This document shows, piece by piece, positions 55,980 through 64,000 of a stretch of DNA of 64,000 nucleotides. Source of the DNA: Nectonema munidae. Its lineage: Eukaryota; Nematomorpha; Nectonematoida; Nectonematidae. The stretch lies in contig JAUIRK010000744.1 in the NCBI GenBank assembly GCA_030549495.1, forward strand, positions 1 to 64,000. The letters are read 5' to 3'. How positions within the stretch are numbered: position 1 is the stretch's first letter; each line of letters starts with the position of its first letter. Position numbers and translations under genes: made by a program. The notes below the pieces were generated by a model. That model was not told the DNA's origin. It ran no database searches and saw only the letters and a list, made by a program, of their open reading frames with translations.

Positions 55980-56880
55980 TTCATATCAAAAGTTTGAAGT
56001 CAGTGATCTATTAGCCTATTTTGATTGCACACTCCACATAAGAGACTCCAAAGACCAGTTCATTCATCTAAAGTACCTTTTTTTTCAGAAAAAGTAAGAA
56101 CTCTTTTTGAAAGCGGCTATTTCAAGGGATTTGTTGATGAAAAGGGGAAATTGTAGAGATGAAATTTCTACCATAAAATACTTGAATGATTACTTTCATG
56201 CTATTTTTCAATATTGATAATAGACTGTAGATGAGCAGTTAGCCACATTTCGAAGATGCCAAATTAAAAAGTACGACCTTTTCAAACTTGACCGATACAG
56301 TATTAAAATATACCACTGCAATAATTCAACCAATTGTTATGTTTTGAAACCCGAAGTGTATGTTTCTGGTTCAGGGAATAGAAATTATTTTAGTGAGAAA
56401 AATAAGTTTAGTCATCTGCTCAAATGTTCCTAAGGGATCAGGTATTATGACGGATCATTTTTTACTTCATATAACTTATGTGAATGGGTGAGCAACAATG
56501 ACTAATACACTTTGTGGTACAGTTAGGTCAAACAGAAGTTGTGTGCTTCACATAATTACAACCAATCATTTACAAAATCTACAACTTTCTGAGTGTGAAA
56601 GAAGATTTTTGTGTGCTACATATACATCCTTGACTACTTATATACTTTGTAAACACGCACATATTTTATCTAGTCAGCATTTAGGAGAAATGAAAACACT
56701 AGGATCATATGCTATCCCTGAATCAATCACCATTTATAATTATTTTAAAAGCGGGATTGATACAACAAATAAAATGCTTAGAGCTTGTTACAAAGCAAGT
56801 AGAAAGTGGCAAAAACTACTACCTTCTTACCAACTATCTGAATTGAAATTTCAATAATTTGGCGTTTAATAAAATAAGTA
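55980..56880 (+). mobile_element. piggyBac-type transposase remnant
   Basis: The + strand reads 'TVDEQLATFRRCQIKKYDLF' then 'YSIKIYHCNN' and 'VLKPEVYVSGSG', matching the first catalytic Asp region of piggyBac transposases ('TVDEQLVPFRGRCPFRQYMPSK...YGIKIW...'). A 119-codon frame at 56498-56857 gives 'TNTLCGTVRSNR' (family 'TYVGTLRKNR') and 'ITIYNYFKSGIDTTNKML' (family 'YNxxKGGVDTLDQM'), then 'YKASRKWQKLL'. Several frame changes are present and the Cys-rich C-terminus is missing, so the copy is dead. TIRs were not located. Confidence 0.75.
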
Positions 56881-56899
56881 TGCCTCCAAAGAGAAGAGC

Positions 56900-57040
56900 A
56901 ATGCTTTGTGTAGAATAATCGAGTATCCTGTTATAGGAAAAAGAAAAAAAGGTCAACCTTTAAAAAGATGGAAAGCCAGAATGAAGGAGAAAATTGGTCT
57001 AAGGAATGTGATGCGAAAGATGCCGGGATTGTATTTCTTG
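56900..57040 (+). mobile_element. LINE 3'-terminal coding fragment
   Basis: The + strand reads 'EYPVIGKRKKGQPLKRWKAR' then 'MKEKIGLRNV', like the 'KRxRGRPKKRWxDxIKEDMRxxGL' tail of some arthropod LINEs. It directly follows the piggyBac remnant. Short and truncated. Confidence 0.5.
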
Positions 57041-57593
57041 TCATTATGTCATTGCGTTTAACAGTGCAACAAGGTACATCCTAGTTAATCTTCCAATCTT
57101 TTGTAACTTAATCCACAAAAAATACAAAGGACTCTTGAGCTATTCCGATCAAATGTGTTTTTATAATTAAGAAGTACTCTTTGAATTAATAAAAAACATT
57201 TAAAATAAATGAAAAAATTACTCTAAGATTTATATATAACTTGTGCAATAATAAATCTAAAAGAATGAAAAATGGAATTCGTATTTTGAAGTCCTTTTTA
57301 ATATTTATGAATAAGCATTTATTGATTCTTTTTTAAAAAAATCTTTGATCAAATTTATCCCAAAAAAATTAGTTATTACTGTCAAAAGCTATCTAAAACT
57401 TTAATTATTTACAGTTGATCAAATTATCTTATTTAAAAATAAAAGTTTTAGCTATGACTAAAATTAAAAATTGTTAATCACTATTGATAGGGAAGAAATC
57501 AGTTATTGAGGTTTAATAAAGTTACAGATTTCACAAATTTATTTATACGCACATAAAACTTAAATATTAAATTAAAATAAGATAACTAAAATA
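57041..57593. other. FAM76 3' flank, AT-rich
   Basis: Holds the likely 3'UTR of FAM76, with AATAAA on the - strand at 57543-57538, about 50 bases past the stop. Nothing else recognised. Confidence 0.5.
57538..57543 (-). terminator. Likely poly(A) signal of FAM76
   Basis: AATAAA on the - strand about 50 bases downstream of the FAM76 stop codon. Confidence 0.5.
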
Positions 57594-58574
57594 TCAAGAA
57601 AATAAGTCAGAAGGATTCTTTTTGGATTTTGTATTTTTTTCAGTGGGCAAAACCTTTTCTTTCATCTCTCTTTTCAGTTTGTTAATTTCTTTTATCTGAT
57701 CATTTATTTTAGACTGCAAAGTAGTGACTGAGGTAGATCGCGAGTGTTCAATTTCACTTAACTTTTGTCGGTAATCCAGATCCTGGCGGTATGCATTAGC
57801 TAAAGCTTCAGCGATTTTTTTATCCTTTTCCATTAATTGCTTATCTTTTTCAGAGAGAAGCTTTTTCAAAGCGGAAACTTGTTCAGTCAAATTATTGATT
57901 GTTACAAGACTTTCGTTATTATTATCAACATCAAACATGGAAGAAGATTGCACTGAAGTTTCTAATTTTAAAAAAGGCTTTGAAGTATTTTCAGCTAGGA
58001 AAGTAGGAGGCTTTACAATTTCCTCATTTTTTCCATTTTCTTTGTTCAATCTCTTAATTTTTTCTTTTTCTTTAAAGCTATTGTCATTACAACTTAGTTC
58101 TATTTGCTTTTTAACTTCTTTTCGTGATTTTGAATTATTCTTTAGTTCATTTGAGGATACAATTTTTTTATAAGACCTTGCACATAACCAACACAGTTGC
58201 ATATTCGAACTTGAAGATTTTTTATGATTAAAGGCAGATCTTTGCCTACATTGCTCGCATTTTTCTGGCATTCCATATTTTTTAAAAAACGAAGAACATC
58301 TTGCACACTTTGATCCTACAAAAGCAGCAATCAATTTACAATATTTACATGGAGAAGGATCCCCATATTTATTAACATTATGTACACAACATTGGCAAAT
58401 ATTATCTCGACTATCTTTAGAAGACAAAATAAACTCTTCCCTGCAATAAACACAATTTGTTTTCAATTTTTGACAGTTATTGCATAAATGATCGGTTTTT
58501 GAGAGATCGGAAAATGGGTAACGCTTATGACATTGAGTACAAGCAAAGAGACAAGCAGATTCATCAAGTTCCAT
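57594..58574 (-). CDS. FAM76: FAM76 family protein
   Basis: A single intact frame of 326 residues (human FAM76B is about 339). The N-terminal half has eight CXXC pairs at residues 12, 31, 41, 60, 76, 90, 106 and 128, probably binding zinc. Family phrases include 'ACTQCHKRYPF', 'PCKYCKLIAAFVGSKCARC', 'CEQCRQRSAF' and 'LCWLCARSYK'. Residues about 222-308 form a Lys/Glu-rich coiled coil ('VSALKKLLSEKDKQLMEKDK'). Human FAM76B is a nuclear-speckle protein reported to restrain inflammatory signalling through hnRNPA2B1. The poly-His run that targets it to speckles is absent here, and the linker (135-220) is Lys/Asn/Ser-rich instead. No introns and transposon-rich surroundings allow for an old retrocopy, but the frame is intact with no poly(A) relic seen. 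The start gives the expected N-terminus; no in-frame Met follows soon. Confidence 0.92.
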   Translation of the reverse strand: MELDESACLFACTQCHKRYPFSDLSKTDHLCNNCQKLKTNCVYCREEFILSSKDSRDNICQCCVHNVNKYGDPSPCKYCKLIAAFVGSKCARCSSFFKKYGMPEKCEQCRQRSAFNHKKSSSSNMQLCWLCARSYKKIVSSNELKNNSKSRKEVKKQIELSCNDNSFKEKEKIKRLNKENGKNEEIVKPPTFLAENTSKPFLKLETSVQSSSMFDVDNNNESLVTINNLTEQVSALKKLLSEKDKQLMEKDKKIAEALANAYRQDLDYRQKLSEIEHSRSTSVTTLQSKINDQIKEINKLKREMKEKVLPTEKNTKSKKNPSDLFS

Positions 58575-59499
58575 AAATAAAAATGAACGAAGTCAAAACA
58601 ATAAATTAGAAATATTTAATAGCTTTCAATTTTAATAGAAAAAATAAAAATATACTTTTAAATTTTGGACATTTTAAAATAATAAAAATAAATGAATCAA
58701 ATAATAGATTAAAATAATCGTTATAAATAAAAATAAAAAAAATAAGGAATATATACTTATAAAAAATATAGGTGCGCCTACAATTTTAGTAAAAACCTTT
58801 TTTCACAAATAGTTCTTTACTGGAAACTTTATATTTGTCTTTTTTTGAAATTTTTTTTGTCTGATTGCTTTTATATTAAAATCCAATATTGATCACCTAA
58901 AGAGTTATTTAAATTTTATTCATCGTCACGATTTTTATGTTTTACTTGATTCCGACGTTTATATTTCATTTTTTATTAAAGCTTTAAATTGAGCTACTTT
59001 CATGAAAATATAGAATATCAAAAAGAAATTATCAGAATTTCATTTCTCTATCTGTTCGCCGTTATATAAAATGCAAGAATGAAAGTTTTTTAAATTCTGT
59101 AATAAAACGATGAAGTCTTTTGACGAAATTGAAATTATTATTTTATAAACATGTTTTAGAGGTAGGTAGGGTGAGACTTTTTACTCAAACAGATCAAAAC
59201 AAATTCAGAATAAGTTAAATATGCATAGAAGAATTATTCTCAGCAAAAATAAATTATTAATTTTAAATTAAATTATAGAAAATCAAAAAATAATTTAAAA
59301 CATTAAAATAATAACTTTTATTTTTTATTTTGTTGGTTAAATATCAAAGCACTTTCTCCTGTAAGTGGTCGCAATATGCTTAAGATGGTTAATCGCAGTT
59401 TTTGTGATTCAATAAATTTAATGAATTTTTATAATTAAAATTGTTTATATTATAAGATACATAATCAAATTCCTAAATAACTATCTTCAAAAGCCCATT
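58575..59499. other. FAM76 upstream region, AT-rich
   Basis: About 900 bp of very AT-rich DNA upstream of FAM76 (- strand). No promoter motif could be singled out. 'AGTGGTCGCAATATGCTTAAG' near 59363 resembles pogo-type ends. Confidence 0.4.
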
Positions 59500-60000
59500 C
59501 TTATCTTGCAACATAACAACAATACATACATCCAGAAACAAACTCACTCCACGCTGTGAGGGGGTAGCCTATCAGGTATCCTAATACTCATCAACCCCAT
59601 TCTGAATTTCATCAACTCAAACTACTGAAAAATGTGTTTTGTTAGAAAAACTTGCTACTCTGATGATATCTTATTTATTTTCTCAAATACGCTACAACTA
59701 AACAACATCAATCACACTGCAAATCTAATGTCACAAATACAAACAATGGCCACCAACTACAAAGTCTCCTTTAACTTAGAGAAACTAAAATTTATTCATT
59801 TCACACGAAAAAAATACTCTACTACCAAACTAAACATATCAACATCACTCATTCCTGAATCACACGTAAAATAACTAGATGTTGTTATATATTTTAATTG
59901 CCACCTTAATGTACTAAATGTGTTACCTAATCAATGCCTTATTCTCTGATATTATTTCGCTCAATTATCACTCACGGCAGATTCAATTATAAACACGCAC
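59500..60000 (+). mobile_element. LINE reverse transcriptase fragment
   Basis: The + strand has 'CYSDDILFIFSN' (the Y/F-x-D-D catalytic region of RT, normally 'YADDIAFI'), then 'YKVSFNLEKLKFIHFTRKKY' (family 'NKLSLNPSKTKFIHFTRKR') in an 80-codon frame at 59632-59874. Before it, 59517-59630 reads in part like the 'GVPQGSILSPLLFNIFIN' region in a broken frame. Non-LTR type. Truncated and dead. Confidence 0.65.
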
Positions 60001-60023
60001 ACATATATATATATATATATATA
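60001..60023. repeat. (TA)n microsatellite
   Basis: About 11 TA units between the LINE fragment and the Gypsy fossil. Confidence 0.9.
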
Positions 60024-60119
60024 TCTGCTGCTTCAATAAAATAAAATAGTAATTTAAGTTCTTAAATAAAATTGGTTTTTATTTTACCATAATTATAACA
60101 ACTTAACTATTTCCTTTCC

Positions 60120-63100
60120 TACATGTCTCTTCAGACCGTTGCTCAGAAGTGAAGAATACCTAACTAGTCCTTGTAAGTTGGACTTGGATCCTGATCATCA
60201 AGATGTATGACAACAATACGAGCATTGGAAAAAAACTATGGAGATATTCTTTCAACTCCATAAAGTTTCTCAAGAAGCCAAGCTGTATGTTCTGACTTCT
60301 CATGTGAGCCCAAGGATATTCCAATACTTCTGCCATGTAACTACTTATGAAGGTTCTATTTTCTCCCTTGACAAAATGTTTGTTAAGAAATGCAATCGCA
60401 TGGCTTTATGGTATTGTCTCTTCACGAGAAAGCAAACGCCAAGAGAGTCCCTCAACTCGTTTATACAAACCCTGAACCAGTTATCTCATGATTGCAAGTT
60501 TGAGAATAAATCTGCAGAGGAGAACAGGCAAGAAGCCCTGTGTGTCGCATTGATACATGGACTATCTTGTTCATTGATCAGAACCTAAATCTTTAAGATC
60601 AGCTTAAAAGATGCTTCTGATATTGCTGTTGCGCTAACAATGGCTGAAGAAGAAGCTGTCCGGTTTCAAAACACAACTTCTTTGAATACCATTGTATCTG
60701 CAAATGAAGATTTGTCTACTTCTGATGATGATAAATGTGCTTCAGTAGTACGTAAATGTTTTTTCTGTGATTTACGTTGGCATACTCGAAATAGATGTCC
60801 AGCTCGTAATGCTACATGTCACTGATGCAACAAAAAAGGCCGTTTCGCAAAAGTTTGTAGGTTCAAACTTCAAAGCAAAGAAAAATTCAAGTACAAATCT
60901 TCTGATGCATAAATCGTGTCGTGTAATTTTAACTCTTCAAACATGACTTCGGCTGTTGATTCTTTGAAAATTAACCACGTCAACACTAAGGTTTTAATTG
61001 ATACTGGGTCATTTAACAGTTTTATTCATCCTAATGTTGTTAAAGGCATAATTTGAAATTCCATCAATGTTCTTTTTTTATGGGCTTAGCTTCAAAGTCA
61101 CAAACAGTGAAGACATCCGGGTATATTTACATTAACTTCTATTTAAAAGATCCTTTTTATAAAAACATTAAGTTGATTGTTCTTCCTAACCTAATAACAG
61201 ATGTAGTTTTAAGACACCATTTACAATCATTTCATTCTAAAGTCATCTTCAACTTCAACGGTGATAGACCAGCGCTAGAAGTTTGTGCACTAAACGTTTT
61301 TAATCGGAGTCCGCCTTCTCTTTTCATTAACTTGTCCCCTCATTGCCATCCTATTTCCATCAAATCTCGTAGGATAGCAGGAATGACGCTGATTTTATTA
61401 AGAGCAAAATTAAAAGAATGTTGGCTAAAAATATAATAGAACCATCACATAGTCCTTGGAGAGCTCAGTTTCTTTTTGTAAAATCCGAAAAAAACGTATG
61501 GTAGTGGACTATTCTGCCACTATAAATAGGTTAACTCTGCTAGACAGCTACCTTTTACCTAATATTAACGATTTAATACAATCTATCTCCAAATTCAGAG
61601 TATTCAGCACTATTGATTTATCATCGGCTTACCACCAAATCCCCATTAAAAAGGAATCTACACCGCTTTCCAGGCTAATAATGCTCTTTACCAATTCAAA
61701 CGTATTCCTTTCGGCTTAACAAACAGTGTTGCATGTTTTCAAAGAATTATAGATAATATTTTAAAAGAAGAACACCTGGAAGACACTTTTGCGTACTTAG
61801 ACAATATAAAAGTTCGCGGAATCGATCAAAAGCAGCATGATAGAAACTTGAATAGACTTTTTGAAGCCGTGCAAAATTTAATCTTAATTTAAACAAGTCT
61901 AAATGTCTATTTAACAGTCGTTCTTTGACGTTCCTCGGCAGCCTCATAAAAAACGGAGAAATAAGACCTGATCCAGCGTGACTTCAGCCTCTTAAAGTCT
62001 TGAAGATTCGTAAGACATCTAAAGAAGTGGAACAGGTAAAAGGATTATTTAGTTATTACTCGAAGTGTGTTCCCAAGTTTTCTGATTTGATAGCGCCACT
62101 CTGCTCATCAAGCTTCCCTTTAGACTATTCGGCTATTTTAGCTTTTAAGGAAATTAAAGAAAAGATACTCCAAATCAATTACATGAGCTATGGATGAAAG
62201 TAAGATATTTGAAGTCGAGATAAAGCCATCTCTGTTGTTCTTCATCAAGAGGGTCGTCCAGTTGCTTTCTTCTCTAAAACACTCACACAAAGTGAAAGAA
62301 ATTATCCAATCATAGAAAAACAAGCTCTCGCCATCATAGAAAGTTTGAAACACTGGAGGTATTTTCTTGTGGGGAAGTTCTTTGTTATAGGCACGGATCA
62401 AACATCTATTTCTTTTATGATTTGTTAAAGACACAACAACAAAATAAAAAACGAGAAGATAATGAGATGGAGGTTAGAATTCTCTAATTATTATTTTGAG
62501 ATACAGCATAAGCCTAGTAAGCTTAATACTGTCGTAGACGCTTTTTCGCGATTAAGTTTTCTTAAATTAGGTTTTGCTTCAACAATGAACCTTCATGACC
62601 TACATTCTAGATTGGCACACCCCGGCGTAACTTGTTTATTAGCTTTTGTAAGAAATAGAAACTTACGTTTTTCTGTTGAAGAAGTAAGAAAAGTTTGTAA
62701 TGAGTTTTCTATTTGTAGACTTGTAAAACAAAACTTTGTTAAAATAAACGAAAAAGTAATTAAAGCAACTCAACCGTAGGAGCGTTAAATCTTGGATTTT
62801 AAAGGACCTCTACCCAGTATTACAAGTAATAAATATATTTTAGTAATTATAGATTTTATCTTTAACTTTGATATCACTTTTAACTTCACTATTTTCTCTT
62901 TTTGGTCTACCTAAATACGTTCATTTTGATAGGGGCAGTGGTTTTATGAGTTATGAATTTCGCAATTATTTGAAAAGCCAGAACATCGTTCCCAGTAGAA
63001 CAACTCCTCACAATCCAACTGGAAATGGGTAAGAAGAACGATTTGTTGGCACTATTTGAAAATCTGTTCTTCTAACTCTCAAGTCCAAAATCCAAGAAGT

Positions 63101-63240
63101 TCGTAATTAGGAAAGTGCATTGCAAGACGCCTTAAATGCTTCATTAATCTCAACTTCTACCAATGCCTCACCTCATGAATTGATGTTCAATTTGTTTATT
63201 CAAAAAAAAATTAAATAATACATAAAAAATAGAGCAGAAT
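60120..63240 (+). mobile_element. Ty3/Gypsy-type retroelement fossil
   Basis: Parts appear in the normal Ty3/Gypsy order on the + strand: Gag (about 60180-60590), a CCHC-type zinc-knuckle region (about 60750-60850), aspartic protease (DTGS near 61005), reverse transcriptase (about 61430-61960), RNase H (about 62000-62560) and integrase (about 62590-63170) with its zinc-binding and core parts. RT before integrase separates it from Copia. No matching long terminal repeats were recognised at either side. The copy is broken many times (roughly ten or more interruptions) and is old. The outer limits are approximate. Confidence 0.8.
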
Positions 63241-64000
63241 GAAGTTTAAGAAAAACAAAAAAATTGCTAAACAAAGATAAATATTTATTAATTAAATTTA
63301 AACTTGTTTTTTTATGGATAAACTACTCTATATATGATAAAATTTAAGAAAACTTTGTATAAGTGTTTTTATGTTATTTTAGTGCTGCCCATTGTTGCCT
63401 ATTTCTACCCATTGCTGCCTATTGCTACCCATTGCTGCCCATATTTTAGCAATACCTTGAATAAAGCAATCTTTCACTTTAGTTTTAATTACAAAAATTT
63501 TATTATGAAAAAAAGAATTATTTAAAAGATTATTCCAAGTAATTGCAATTAGTGAGCAATTATTATTTAAAGGAATAACTTATTTACCTAAGTAAAACTC
63601 GTGTTATTGCTATTTGAAAACAAAACATTCAAATAGCTTTGTTATTTCCATTTGGATCATTGGCGGTGCGTGGTTTTATACAATACGCATGCAAAGTTTT
63701 AATTGCTTGCTCTCCATCCTTTTTTCTTCTTACAAAATATGATATGTCGTATTTACTCCCACATAGTATATAGATCTGCATTGAGAGATGAGTGCAATAT
63801 TTAAATTGCTTGCACTGTAACGTATTTTCTTCATAGAAAATATGCTATGTACAATTATTAACACATACTATACAGATCTGTATTGAAAGATGAAAGCACA
63901 ATTTAAATTTCTTGCCTTCCATCGTATTTCTTTATATAAAATAGATTAAAGACCTTTTGGTAAATATTCAAATTTAAATCATCATAATTATAATTTTTAA
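63241..64000. other. AT-rich flank, no gene seen
   Basis: Very AT-rich. A small tandem repeat lies at 63385-63440. Two related stretches of about 100 bp near 63700-63800 and 63830-63930 share 'TATACAGATCTG'/'TATATAGATCTG' and 'CATTGAGAGATGAGTGCA'-like text, suggesting a local duplication. Confidence 0.45.
63385..63440. repeat. Short minisatellite, CCCATTGCTG units
   Basis: Five to six units of roughly 10-11 bp alternating 'CCCATTGCTG' and 'CCTATTGCTA' forms. Confidence 0.75.

Noticed and set aside
57895-58173. 92-codon + strand frame
   Set aside because: Antisense shadow of FAM76.
59340-64000. Long terminal repeats for the Gypsy fossil
   Set aside because: I compared the flanks by eye and found no matching pair. 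Only AT-rich chance similarity was seen.

Overview
This is nuclear DNA from an animal, most likely an arthropod. It is very AT-rich, its main gene has many small exons and GT-AG introns, and it is full of short transposon copies (hAT, piggyBac and pogo-type MITEs, tRNA-derived SINEs, LINE tails). The repeats and the OGDH sequence made me think of a parasitic copepod (sea louse), but that is an impression from memory that I could not test. There are no bacterial-type operons, no CRISPR arrays, and no tRNA or rRNA gene that I could recognise.

Three host genes are visible. (1) A complete 2-oxoglutarate dehydrogenase E1 gene (OGDH) runs on the + strand from 6582 to 50074. I placed 24 coding exons whose reading phases all agree. 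They give a 1047-residue mitochondrial protein, which decarboxylates 2-oxoglutarate in the TCA cycle. (2) A single-exon torsin (ER-lumen AAA+ ATPase) lies on the - strand at 50274-51377, tail to tail with OGDH. The poly(A) signals of the two genes lie past each other, so their 3' ends probably overlap. (3) A single-exon FAM76 gene lies on the - strand at 57594-58574, with eight CXXC pairs followed by a coiled coil.

Layout: 1-720 is the 3' end of a dead LINE. 720-6580 is intergenic, with two SINEs and one TIR element. 6582-50074 is OGDH, whose introns hold at least three hAT MITEs with 8-bp target duplications, TTAA-flanked and TA-flanked MITEs, fold-back elements, dead pogo/Tigger and IS630-type transposases, SINEs inserted antisense to the gene, and a pure (CA)n run of about 369 bp. 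50074-51400 holds the convergent torsin. 52500-53725 is a broken Ty1/Copia-type fossil. 56000-57040 is a dead piggyBac transposase followed by a LINE tail. 57594-58574 is FAM76. 59500-63240 is a LINE fragment followed by a broken Ty3/Gypsy fossil. 63240-64000 is AT-rich with a small tandem repeat.

The most notable host-gene point is in the N-terminal part of OGDH. The stretch that carries the acidic DADLDS motif linked to calcium control in vertebrate OGDH is replaced here by unrelated residues. It is encoded partly by a 39-bp exon that could be skipped without changing frame. I saw no convincing new multi-gene system; the unusual content is mostly mobile-element structure.
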